Positions 44,896 to 54,400 of a stretch of DNA of 64,000 nt are shown in pieces. The DNA is taken from contig NZ_CP121197.1 of assembly GCF_029625215.1 (NCBI RefSeq), positions 2,480,001-2,544,000 of the forward strand. Reading direction: 5' to 3'. The position numbers and the translations under genes are program-made. The notes below the pieces were generated by a model. It was not told the origin of the DNA. It saw only the letters and a program-made list of their open reading frames with translations, and did not search any database. Within the stretch, counting starts at the first letter, position 1. Each line of letters starts with the position of its first letter. This DNA comes from Aurantibacillus circumpalustris (GTDB lineage: Bacteria > Bacteroidota > Bacteroidia > B-17B0 > Aurantibacillaceae).

Positions 44896-46896
44896 ATGAA
44901 AACAAAAATTTACAAATTAGTATCAAGCGCAAAACAAGGATTGTATGCCCTTACTTTGCTTGTGTCTGGAACGGCATACTCACAAAACACTTTTACCTTT
45001 ACATACTCTGGAAACCAACAAACGATGGCCATTCCGGCAGGTCCTTATCAAATAGAGGTTTGGGGAGCTAGTGGAGGATTAGGAAATATTAACTCGGGAT
45101 CGGTTCCGAACAGCCAAATCGCAGGCGGTGTTGGAGGATATTCTTCTGGCACTATTACTGTTAACGCTCCAACTACCTGGTATATCAATGTTGGTGGCAA
45201 GGGCTCAGATGGATTTCTGAATACGACTGCGCCAGGCGGGTATAATGGTGGCGGTGATGGAAGCGTTAACTCTACACATAGAGGCGGTGGTGGTGGCGGA
45301 GCTACCCATGTTGCTAGTGCAACGGGTATCTTGAGTTCTTTATCTGGAAATCAGTCTGCGGTAGTAATTGTTGGTGGTGCTGGCGCTGGCGGCGGAAATC
45401 AGTCTATTGGTGGAGACGGTGGCGGACTAAATGGAATTCAACCTCCAACTACTACACAATTTTCGAATAGAACAGCTGGTGGTGGCGGATCACAAACAGC
45501 TGGTGGTGCGTGCTATACTAGTGGTTTTGGCGCTGGTTTTGGGCAGGGCGGAACAACGATACAAAATTTAGCTGGCGGCGGCGGTGGCGGTTGGTATGGT
45601 GGCTGCTCCGGCGACAATAGTACTGGCGGCGGCGGCGGTTCCGGTTACATTGGCGGTGTGAGTAATGGTACAACAGCAGCATTTGGTCAGCCTGGTTTTG
45701 TTCCCAATCCCGATGTTTCAGGAAACGGTTTGGTAATAATCACCAAGCTTTGCGATGTTACCATAGGATCTAGTTCTAATCCTGTTTGTCAGGGCAGTAG
45801 TGTAACATTAACCACCTCTGCGGTAACTACTCTTTCCTGGAGTGCCAGTGTTTCAACGGCTTCTTCAATTGTTGTAACACCAACAAGTAACACAACTTAT
45901 TACGTTACAGGAATAGGTTCAAATAACAACTGTGTTACCACTGTTGCAATTAATCTTTCTATGACACCTTTACCAAACATTTCATCCATGGTTAATCCTC
46001 CTTTGTTATGTGTTGGCAATTCAGCTACTTTAACAGGACAAGGAGCAAATACTTATACCTGGAGCAACTTAACTTCAGGCCTCACAACAGCTGTTAGTCC
46101 TAGTGTTACAACTACCTACACCGCATCGGGAACAGATGGTTTTGGATGTGTTAATTCCAATACAGTGAGTGTGGTTGTAAATTCTAATTCAATAAGTGTT
46201 CCTGCCGCTACAACTATTTGTAGGGGTTCTTTGGTTAACCTCACCGCAAGTGGCGCTGTAAGCTATATTTGGAGTAATGGAATCCCACTATCTGGTATTC
46301 TTGTAAGTCCAACTGTAAGTACAGTTTATTCTGTTATTGGTATTGATGTAAACAACTGTTCTTTGAGTAATGCAGTTTCAATAACGGTTAACGATTTACC
46401 AAACGTTTTTCCGTCTACTGATAAAGATATTATTTGCAAAAAAGAATCCGTGGTTCTTAGTGCAACAGGAGCAAATACCTATGCTTGGAGTAATCCAATA
46501 ACGGGTTCCTCAACAGGAGCCTCGGTGACTCTAACTTTGAATATTGATGTTCCTTATTTATTTACCGTTGTTGGTACTGGAAGTAATGGTTGCAGCAAAA
46601 CTGCTACCGTATCTGTGGATGTACAAAAATGTGCTGGTGTAAATGAATTGAGTGAACAAAATACTTTTGTAAGTGTTTATCCGAATCCAAATAATGGATT
46701 ATTCACAGTGGAATCAAAACAAATAAGTTCTGGAACAATTGAAATAATGGATCTTTCAGGAAAAATTATTTTCACTGAAACTGTTAGAGGTAATACAACT
46801 CAAGTAAACATGGGTGATTATGCAGCTGGCATTTATTTTGTTAAGGTTAAAAATGAAACTTCTTTTGAAGTTATTAAACTAATAAAAAATCAATAA
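44896..46896 (+). CDS. T9SS cargo protein with glycine-rich (ALK/LTK-like) head, copy 1
   Basis: The 666-residue protein has a signal peptide (GTAYSQ) and a glycine-rich head (about 30-280). The head starts with a beta strand block (TFTYSGNQQTMAIPAGPYQIEVWGA) followed by Gly tracts such as GGGGGGATHVASATG, IVGGAGAGGGN and GGGGGGWYGG. This layout recalls the ALK/LTK glycine-rich domain. Four Ig-like repeats follow from about 285, and a type A sorting domain from 594 (VYPNPNNGLFTVES...GIYFVKVKNE). It is the first of three tandem copies and has no close TTG/TAnnTTTG promoter that I could find. Function is likely surface adhesion or matrix. Confidence 0.87.
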   Translation: MKTKIYKLVSSAKQGLYALTLLVSGTAYSQNTFTFTYSGNQQTMAIPAGPYQIEVWGASGGLGNINSGSVPNSQIAGGVGGYSSGTITVNAPTTWYINVGGKGSDGFLNTTAPGGYNGGGDGSVNSTHRGGGGGGATHVASATGILSSLSGNQSAVVIVGGAGAGGGNQSIGGDGGGLNGIQPPTTTQFSNRTAGGGGSQTAGGACYTSGFGAGFGQGGTTIQNLAGGGGGGWYGGCSGDNSTGGGGGSGYIGGVSNGTTAAFGQPGFVPNPDVSGNGLVIITKLCDVTIGSSSNPVCQGSSVTLTTSAVTTLSWSASVSTASSIVVTPTSNTTYYVTGIGSNNNCVTTVAINLSMTPLPNISSMVNPPLLCVGNSATLTGQGANTYTWSNLTSGLTTAVSPSVTTTYTASGTDGFGCVNSNTVSVVVNSNSISVPAATTICRGSLVNLTASGAVSYIWSNGIPLSGILVSPTVSTVYSVIGIDVNNCSLSNAVSITVNDLPNVFPSTDKDIICKKESVVLSATGANTYAWSNPITGSSTGASVTLTLNIDVPYLFTVVGTGSNGCSKTATVSVDVQKCAGVNELSEQNTFVSVYPNPNNGLFTVESKQISSGTIEIMDLSGKIIFTETVRGNTTQVNMGDYAAGIYFVKVKNETSFEVIKLIKNQ

Positions 46897-46906
46897 TTGT
46901 TATCAT

Positions 46907-46946
46907 AGAAACTTCTCCGGATAAAATCTGTGAGAAGTTTCTTTTA
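46907..46946 (+). terminator. Terminator in the first repeated spacer
   Basis: A perfect 11-bp stem (46907-46917 with 46932-46942) has a 14-base loop and a short T-tail. The same hairpin, including its loop, recurs after the next gene at 49024-49059. Confidence 0.85.
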
Positions 46947-46979
46947 AGTTCTTTAATCTTTAATCTTAAAACCTAGCAC

Positions 46980-49013
46980 ATGAAAAGAAAAATTTACAAA
47001 TTATTATTAGGAGCAAAACAGGGATTGTTTGCACTTTCTTTGCTTGTAGCTGGAATGGCATACTCGCAAACAACATACACTTTCAATTACACCGGAAGTA
47101 CACAAACGATCACCCTTTCGGGAGGCTCGGTTTTTATACAAATGTGGGGTGCTGATGGAGGAAATAATCTTACAGCAGGTACGGGGGGTAAAGGCGGTTA
47201 TTCTACAGGAACTGTCAATGTTGCCCCAGGCACTTATTATGTTTACGTTGGAGGCAAGGGCACAACGCTACAAGCAGCTTCTACTGCGGCTACAGGCGGC
47301 TTTAATGGCGGCGGCAATTCAGGGGCTTATTCTTCTACTGGTAATGCGTGTGGTTCTGGTGGTGGTGCATCGCATGTTGCATCAGCAACAGGGCTTTTAA
47401 GTACTTTATCAGGAAATCAATCGGCTGTATCTATTGTAGCTGGCGGCGGCGGCGGCGGCGGAGCTAATCATGGAGGAACTAATACGCAAGATCTTGGAGC
47501 GAATGGTGGTGGATTAACTGGTGGAAATGGACTAACGGGCACTTATGGTGGATTTGGCGGCACTCAAGTTGCAGGTGGAAGCAACTCATCAGTTCCTCTT
47601 TATTCAGGCACGATGGCTGAAGGTGGTTCTTTTGGTCAAGGAGGTTCGGCTAATTTGGCACCCAGTGGATATGCTGCATATCCTAGTAATACTGGCGGCG
47701 GCGGCGGCGGCGGTTGGTATGGTGGCGCAGCGGCATTGTGGGAAGGTGGTGGCGGCGGTTCAGGATACGTTGGCGGTACAGTTAATGGTACAACCGCTGC
47801 AGTAGGTCAACCTGGTTTTGTTCCCAATCCCGATGTTTCAGGAAATGGTATGGTAATAATTACAAAGCTTTGCGATGTTACCATAGGAGCTAGTTCCAAT
47901 CCTGTTTGTCAGGGCAGCAGTGTAACGTTAACTACTACTGCGATAACTACTCTTTCTTGGAGTGCTAGTGTTTCAACGGCTTCTTCAATTGTTGTAACAC
48001 CAACAAGTAACACAACTTATTATGTTACAGGAATAGGTACAAACAACTGCGTTGCCACTGATGGAATCAATATTACAATGGTACCTTTACCAAACGTTTC
48101 TTCTATGGTTAATCCTCCTTTATTATGCGTTGGCAATACAGCTACTTTAACAGGACAAGGAGCTATCACTTATACCTGGAGCAATTCAACTACAGGCCTC
48201 ACAACAGCTGTTAATCCTAACGTTACAACTAACTATACCGTATCGGGAACAAATGGTTTTGGATGTATCAATAATGCAGTAATCGGTGTTATTGTTAATA
48301 CAAATGTTATTAGCGTATCAGCAAATACAACTATTTGTACTGGAAAGTCTGTTAATATTTCAGCGAGTGGTGCAGTAACCTATACTTGGAGTAATAATAT
48401 TTCTTTATCAGGTTTATCGGTATCACCTACTTTAACTACAGTTTATTCTGTCATAGGAAGGGATGTTAATAACTGTCTACTTTCAAATTCTGTTTCAATA
48501 ACGGTTAACGATTTACCAAACGTTTTTCTGTCTACTGATAAAGATATTATTTGCAAAAAAGAATCCGTGGTTCTTAGTGCAACAGGGGCAAATACCTACG
48601 CTTGGAGTAATCCAATAACTGGTCCGCTAAATGGAGCATCACTAACACTAACTTTAAATATCGACCTTCCTTACTTATTTACCGTTGTTGGTACCGGAAC
48701 TAACGGTTGCAGCAGAACTGCTACCGTATCTGTGGATGTACAAAAATGTGCTGGTGTAAATGAATTGAGTGAACAAAATACTTTTGTGAGTGTTTATCCG
48801 AATCCAAATAATGGATTATTCACAGTGGAATCAAAACAAATAAGTTCTGGAACAATTGAAATCATGGATCTTTCGGGAAAAATCATTTTCACCGAAACTA
48901 TTAAAAGTAATGCTACTGAAGTAAATATGAGTGCTTTTGCAACTGGCATTTATTTTGTTAAGGTTAAAAATGAAACTTCTTCGGAAGTTATTAAACTAAT
49001 AAAAAATCAATAA
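46980..49013 (+). CDS. T9SS cargo protein with glycine-rich head, copy 2
   Basis: The 677-residue protein has a signal peptide (GMAYSQ), a glycine-rich head (30-295; GGNNLTAGTGGKGGYSTG, GGGGGGGANHGG, GGGGGGGWYGG), four Ig-like repeats from about 297 and a sorting domain from 605 (VYPNPNNGLFTVES...GIYFVKVKNE). The last Ig repeat and the sorting domain are almost identical in DNA to copy 1, whereas the heads differ clearly. The first GGC tract of the head (six GGC codons, 47442-47459) and the second (47694-47711) are triplet repeats. The gene begins 34 bp after the repeated terminator. Confidence 0.87.
   Translation: MKRKIYKLLLGAKQGLFALSLLVAGMAYSQTTYTFNYTGSTQTITLSGGSVFIQMWGADGGNNLTAGTGGKGGYSTGTVNVAPGTYYVYVGGKGTTLQAASTAATGGFNGGGNSGAYSSTGNACGSGGGASHVASATGLLSTLSGNQSAVSIVAGGGGGGGANHGGTNTQDLGANGGGLTGGNGLTGTYGGFGGTQVAGGSNSSVPLYSGTMAEGGSFGQGGSANLAPSGYAAYPSNTGGGGGGGWYGGAAALWEGGGGGSGYVGGTVNGTTAAVGQPGFVPNPDVSGNGMVIITKLCDVTIGASSNPVCQGSSVTLTTTAITTLSWSASVSTASSIVVTPTSNTTYYVTGIGTNNCVATDGINITMVPLPNVSSMVNPPLLCVGNTATLTGQGAITYTWSNSTTGLTTAVNPNVTTNYTVSGTNGFGCINNAVIGVIVNTNVISVSANTTICTGKSVNISASGAVTYTWSNNISLSGLSVSPTLTTVYSVIGRDVNNCLLSNSVSITVNDLPNVFLSTDKDIICKKESVVLSATGANTYAWSNPITGPLNGASLTLTLNIDLPYLFTVVGTGTNGCSRTATVSVDVQKCAGVNELSEQNTFVSVYPNPNNGLFTVESKQISSGTIEIMDLSGKIIFTETIKSNATEVNMSAFATGIYFVKVKNETSSEVIKLIKNQ
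47442..47459. repeat. (GGC)6 triplet tract
   Basis: Six consecutive GGC codons for glycine occur in the head of copy 2; a second (GGC)6 lies at 47694-47711. They are conspicuous in an AT-rich genome. Confidence 0.85.
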
Positions 49014-49023
49014 TTGTTATCAT

Positions 49024-49064
49024 AGAAACTTCTCCGGATAAAATCTGTGAGAAGTTTCTTTTTA
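49024..49064 (+). terminator. Terminator in the second repeated spacer
   Basis: The same 11-bp stem as at 46907 (49024-49034 with 49049-49059), with an identical 14-base loop and a longer T-tail. The spacer is part of the duplicated unit. Confidence 0.87.
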
Positions 49065-49088
49065 GTTCTTAATCTTAAATCTTAGCGC

Positions 49089-51125
49089 ATGAAAATAAAA
49101 ATTTACAAATTAGTATCAAACGTAAAACAAGGTTTGCTTGCGCTTGCGTTGACCGTATTTTCGGGTACGGCACATTCGCAAGCAACTTACACTTTCAGTT
49201 ACACAGGAAGTGCACAAACCGTAGCCGTTCAGGCAGGTTCTTATTCAATAGAGTGTTGGGGAGCAGATGGTGGAGATGGTGGAGATCTTGCTGCTTATAT
49301 CGGATCAGGTGGTAAAGGTGGTTATAGCAATGGTGTTTATTCAGTAGCTACACCCACAATTCTATACATTTACGTTGGAGAAAAGGGTCAATCGACAAAT
49401 ACTACGGGCGCAGCAATCGTTACAGCAGCGGGCGGTTGGAATGGCGGCGGCGGTGGTTTTAACGGCTCTTCAGGTAGTTATTACAAAGGCGGCGGCGGCG
49501 GCGGCACTGATGTTAGAACTACTCAAAACACTACTTATTTAAATAGGGTAATTGTTGCCGGCGGCGGCGGCGGCGGCGGCGGCGCCGCTAGTGCACCATA
49601 TATTGGAATTGGAGGTAATGGAGGTGGTACATCCGGCCAAGATGGCATATTAGGATCGTCACAAACTACGCACAACGGTTTAGGAGGAACGCAAAGCGCA
49701 GGTGGTGTTGGTGGTGTATATGGCTCGACTAGTATAGGAGTTACCGGTGGTTTTGGTCTTGGTGGAGATGGAGGAAGTATATCTGGCAATGTTTACCCTG
49801 CCGGTGGCGGTGGTGGTGGTTGGTATGGCGGCGGCGGCGGGGCAACTCAAGGCGGCAGTGGCGGCGGTGGTTCAGGCTACATTGGTGGTGTAACCAGTGG
49901 TACAACTATCATGTTTGCGCAATCTGGTTTTGTTCCCAATCCCGATGTTGCAGGAAACGGTAGGGTAATAATCAGACAGCTTTGTGATGTTGGCATACAA
50001 GCTAGTTCTAATCCTGTTTGCGAAGGTACCAGTGTAACGTTAACCTGTACTGCGGTAACCACACTTTCTTGGAGTTCTACTGTTTCAACAGCTTCTACAA
50101 TTGTTGTAACACCTACAAGTAATACAACTTATTACGTTACGGGTATAGGTTCAAACAATAATTGCGTTTCCACTGCTGCAATCAATATTTCCATAACACC
50201 ATTGCCAAACATTTCTTCCATGGTTAATCCTCCTTTATTATGTGTTGGCAATTCAGCTACTTTAACGGCATCTGGAGCAAATACTTATACCTGGAGTAAC
50301 TTAAGTTCAGGCATCACAACAGCTGTTAATCCCAGTGTTACAACTACTTATTCCTTATCAGGAACAAATGGTTTTGGATGTATCAATAATGCAGTAATCA
50401 GTGTTAATGTTAATACAAATGTTATTACCGCTTCCTCAAATACAACTATTTGCTCTGGCGAATCTGTAAATGTTATGGCAAATGGCGCTGTATCTTATAC
50501 CTGGAGCAATGGAGCCGGTTTATCGGGCTTCATAGTTTCTCCAACCGTAAGTACTGTTTATTCGGTTTTAGGAACTGATGTTTTAAATTGTGAGCTTTCA
50601 AATTCAGTTTCTATTACGGTTAAAGCTTTACCAAACGTTTTTCCGTCTACTGATAAAGACATTATTTGCAAAAAAGAATCAGTGGTTCTTAGCGCAACAG
50701 GAGCAAATACCTATGCCTGGAGTAATCCAGTAGCAGGTTCTTCAACAGGAGCCTCGGTGACTCTAACATTAAGTATAGATATTCCTTATTTATTTACGGT
50801 TGTTGGTACTGGAACAAACGGTTGCAGTAGAACCGCTACCGTATCTGTAGATGTGCAAAAATGTGCTGGGGTAAATGAATTAACTGAACAAAATACTTCT
50901 GTGAGTGTTTATCCAAATCCAAATAATGGATTATTTACAGTAGAATCGAAGCAACTTAATTCTGGAACTATCCATATTACAGATGTAACAGGACGAGTTG
51001 TTTTAGTGACTAATATGGTAGATGAAAAAACTCTCATTAATATAAGTAACTTAAATAATGGTGTTTATTACGTTAGAGTTTCGAATATAAACTCTTTTGA
51101 GACTTTTAAATTTGTGAAAAATTAA
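49089..51125 (+). CDS. T9SS cargo protein with glycine-rich head, copy 3, with a different sorting-domain end
   Basis: The 678-residue protein has a signal peptide (GTAHSQ), a glycine-rich head (30-290) with two long GGC tracts (GGGGGGTDVRTTQ, VAGGGGGGGGAAS), four Ig-like repeats from 298 and a sorting domain from 606. Up to VYPNPNNGLFTVESKQ it matches copies 1 and 2 closely. From there on the last 50 or so residues (GTIHITDVTGRVVLVTN...GVYYVRVSN) differ abruptly and resemble the tail of the beta-helix group (MDVTGRVV). This suggests exchange of the tail. Otherwise it is a normal T9SS type A cargo. Confidence 0.87.
   Translation: MKIKIYKLVSNVKQGLLALALTVFSGTAHSQATYTFSYTGSAQTVAVQAGSYSIECWGADGGDGGDLAAYIGSGGKGGYSNGVYSVATPTILYIYVGEKGQSTNTTGAAIVTAAGGWNGGGGGFNGSSGSYYKGGGGGGTDVRTTQNTTYLNRVIVAGGGGGGGGAASAPYIGIGGNGGGTSGQDGILGSSQTTHNGLGGTQSAGGVGGVYGSTSIGVTGGFGLGGDGGSISGNVYPAGGGGGGWYGGGGGATQGGSGGGGSGYIGGVTSGTTIMFAQSGFVPNPDVAGNGRVIIRQLCDVGIQASSNPVCEGTSVTLTCTAVTTLSWSSTVSTASTIVVTPTSNTTYYVTGIGSNNNCVSTAAINISITPLPNISSMVNPPLLCVGNSATLTASGANTYTWSNLSSGITTAVNPSVTTTYSLSGTNGFGCINNAVISVNVNTNVITASSNTTICSGESVNVMANGAVSYTWSNGAGLSGFIVSPTVSTVYSVLGTDVLNCELSNSVSITVKALPNVFPSTDKDIICKKESVVLSATGANTYAWSNPVAGSSTGASVTLTLSIDIPYLFTVVGTGTNGCSRTATVSVDVQKCAGVNELTEQNTSVSVYPNPNNGLFTVESKQLNSGTIHITDVTGRVVLVTNMVDEKTLINISNLNNGVYYVRVSNINSFETFKFVKN
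49488..49583. repeat. Two GGC triplet tracts, (GGC)6 and (GGC)8
   Basis: Tracts at 49488-49505 (six GGC) and 49560-49583 (eight GGC) encode glycine runs in the head of copy 3. Length change by triplets would vary the number of glycines without a frameshift. Confidence 0.85.
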
Positions 51126-51155
51126 GTTTAACTAAAATAAACATAAAAAATTTCT

Positions 51156-51193
51156 AAAACCCCTTGAGAATATATCTCAAGGGGTTTTTATTT
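51156..51193 (+). terminator. Terminator after copy 3
   Basis: A perfect 14-bp stem (51156-51169 with 51175-51188) with a 5-base loop, then a T-rich tail. It is unrelated in sequence to the terminators of copies 1 and 2. Confidence 0.9.
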
Positions 51194-51432
51194 GCACAAC
51201 CAAATACCATTTTGGTAAACTAATTTAGGTAAGAGTTAGTTATAGTACTTAAAAATGACCCCCTATACATAACCAAAAAGGATTAGAAGTGTTTCAGAGA
51301 ATTAAATCATTTGTGTTTTTTTACCAATAAACAAAATAATGGTTTTTGTTTATTGATTTTAATCAACAGAGCCAAGGTCAAGCTTTCATACCTTTAGATA
51401 TTGATTTTTTAATATTTAGCATATCTTAAAAC
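51194..51432. other. Gap before the large glycine-rich cargo gene
   Basis: No gene or repeat is seen. A near-match to the Bacteroidota -7 box (TACCTTTA, 51389-51396) lies 37 bases before the next start, but no TTG sits at the right distance. Confidence 0.4.
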
Positions 51433-54400
51433 ATGAAACACTTAAACATTTACTCTTTATTGATTGGCCGTCTGAACTTAAGAACAAGAAAATACTTTGT
51501 TTTTCTTGGTTTATGTTTAGGTCTAAACTCAATGATAGCTCAGCAAACATATACTTTTACGAATGCGGGAGCAACAGGAAGATTTGGACCATCTCAGACA
51601 CAAATAAACTCTGCTTATTTAAGTACAAGTTTAAACGGATCTGTTGTTGCAACGGCTGGCATCCAGTCTTTTACGGTATCTGGTGGAGTATATAGAATTA
51701 CTGCATACGGAGCGCAAGGCGGCAATAGTGGGAGTTATGTAGGCGGCTTAGGTGCAAAAATGCAAGGGGATTTTATTCTTAGCGCCGGTGCGGTTATAAA
51801 AGTTTTAGTTGGACAACAAGGCGAAATTCTTACAAACTATAATACTGGTGGTGGTGGTGCTAGCTTTGTTTGGGTTAACGGACAAGCGTTGCCACTTGTT
51901 GTTGCAGGTGGTGGTGGTGGAACAGGTTATAGTGCAGGTGGTGTAAATGCAAGTACAACTACAGCTGGTACAGCTGGTACCGGAGTTTCTGGTGTGGCAG
52001 GAATAAATGGCAATGGTGCCAATCCAGGCGGTGGTGGCTGGCTTTCGGACGGTATCAATTTTCAGGGTGCCAGCTGTGCCGCAAAATGTAGTGGAAATGT
52101 AGCAGGGCTTACTGTTGGTGGGGCTTCTCCCACAACAACAATATTGTATCATGGTTGTGCAGGTACTAGTTCTACAGGTGATGGCGGTTTTGGTGGCGGT
52201 AGTGGAGCAAATGGCAATTGTACAACTTCGTATGGCGGCGGCGGTGGCGGCGGTTATTCTGGAGGTGTAGGACAATCGGGATCAAGTGCCGGCGGTGGCG
52301 GCGGTGGATCGTATAATGGAGGAACTAGTCAAGTTAATACAGCCGCAGCAAATTCAGGTCATGGAAAAGTGGTAATAGAAGAATTATGTAACATTTCCCT
52401 TTCAAGTTTAACCAGCAGCAGTATCAATGCTATTTGTAATGGTAATTCAGCCACTCTAACAACTAACGCTGTAAGTAATTATTCGTGGAGCACAGGTGCA
52501 AGCAGTTCTTCGGTTGTGGTTTCTCCAACAACGACAACAGTGTACACTTTGGGTGCGACAAGTGCGTCTAACTGTACCGCTTATGCAGCAATTACAATAA
52601 CGGTGAACGGATCTCTTCCTGTTTTAACGGTGGCCAATACTGCCAGTTCAAGCGGAGGTATTTGTCCTACGCAAACAGTAATGCTTACTGCAAGTGGCGC
52701 TTTAGTTCACAATTGGGCAGGTGGAGCAATACCTGTAACCAATGGAGTGGTATTTTCTCCAACGTCAGCAGTGAGTTACACCGTGAGTGGCGTGAATGGT
52801 TGTGGAACAACAACGGCTGTGACTTCAGTTTCTGTTCATCCTTTCCCAACAGTTAATCCTGCAACCAGTTCTTCTACTTTATGTGCAGGCGGTAGTGTCA
52901 CTTTAACTGCAACGGGTAATGCAACCAATTACGCGTGGTCTGGTGGCTCGGGTCCTATTACCAATGGTGTCGGATTTGCACCTGCTATCACCGCAACTTA
53001 TGTTGTTATTGGAACAAGTGCTTTGAGTTGTACAGCCTTTGCTACTATGCCAGTTACGGTTTATCCAACACCGATTAATGCGCCTACCGCAAATCCTAAT
53101 TTAATTTGTATTGGTGGTAGTTCAACTCTTTCTGCAACAGGTGCTCTTTCGTATACATGGGCAAGTACTACACAAACTGTAAACACATCAGATTTTACGG
53201 TGACGCCAAGTATTGGAATCACAACATATACCATTACAAAAGCAAATTCTTCGTGTGTTAACACTCAAGTGCTTTCACTTCAGACAAATCCTTTACCGAC
53301 TGTTTTTGCAATTGTAACTCCAACCGTGGTTTGTGCACTAACACCTGCAACGCTTGCCATTGGTGGTGCTCTCACCTATACATGGACCTCTCCTGGACCT
53401 CCAACTTATACCTTTACCGGTTCTAGTCCTATTGTTAGTCCTATTGCGCCTTCAGTTTATTCAGTGGCTGCTTCTGATGGAACTTGTATTAGTACAACCA
53501 CGGTGTTTTTAAATGCAAATCCAAATCCAACAATTACGGTTTCTGCGAGCACACCAACACTCTGTGAAGGTCAAACCGTTAACCTTAATGCTACTGGTGG
53601 AATTAATTATAACTGGACAGCTACCGGTGGTGGTGTTTTTACTGGAGCCAGTATTGCTGATACTCCAACAACTGCTACTGCTTATAATGTAACAGGTGAT
53701 AATTCTTTTGGTTGTACTTCCGGTGCTAGTCAGGTTGTTTTAGTTTATGCAAAACCTAACTTAACGGTAACATCAAATAAAGCCTTGATCTGTTCTGGCG
53801 GTGGCGCCACTTTAACAGCTCTTGGAGCTAGCACATACAGTTGGGATGCAAATGCTAATAATGTTTTAACTGCTATTGCTGTTGTAAATCCAATTGCACT
53901 TACTTCAAGTGCTATTATGTATACCGTGGAAGGAACAAACTCCAGTACAGGTTGTAAAAACACTCAAACAGTTGCAGTAAGCGTATTTATTCCAACACTT
54001 ACTATTAGTGGTAGCACAAACACTTGTTCTGGCGGACTAATTAATCTAAATGGAGGTAATGGCGTTTTGGGTACATACAACTGGCATACAGGTAGTGGGA
54101 CTCCAATTACCAATCAAATTTTACAAATACCGCTTACTGTAGCATCTGTATTCACCCTTACAGCCAATAGCAATTCTGTCGGTTTAATTTGTCCTGCAAC
54201 ACAAACCATTGCTTTGGGTATTTATTACAACCCTACCATTACTGCTGTTCCCGCAAGAACGCTTATTTGTGTAAAAGAATCTGTTGAAATTACGGCAGCC
54301 GGAGGCTCAAGTTATGCGTGGGATAATACCATGACAGGTCCAACCATTACAGTGTCTCCAAACGGCACTGCTGCCAATTATACAGTAACAGGAACAGATG

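Noticed and set aside
47442-49583. Frameshift-type phase variation through GGC tracts
   Set aside because: The unit is three bases, so slippage cannot shift the frame; only length variation is possible.
49535-49789. Minus-strand proline-rich frame inside the glycine-rich cargo gene
   Set aside because: It is the mirror of the GGC glycine codons (GCC/CCG read on the other strand), with no start context; the plus-strand frame is clearly the gene.
51805-52275. Minus-strand Thr/Cys-rich frame of 156 codons
   Set aside because: Also a shadow of Gly and Ala codons of the plus-strand cargo gene; composition is unlike a real protein.
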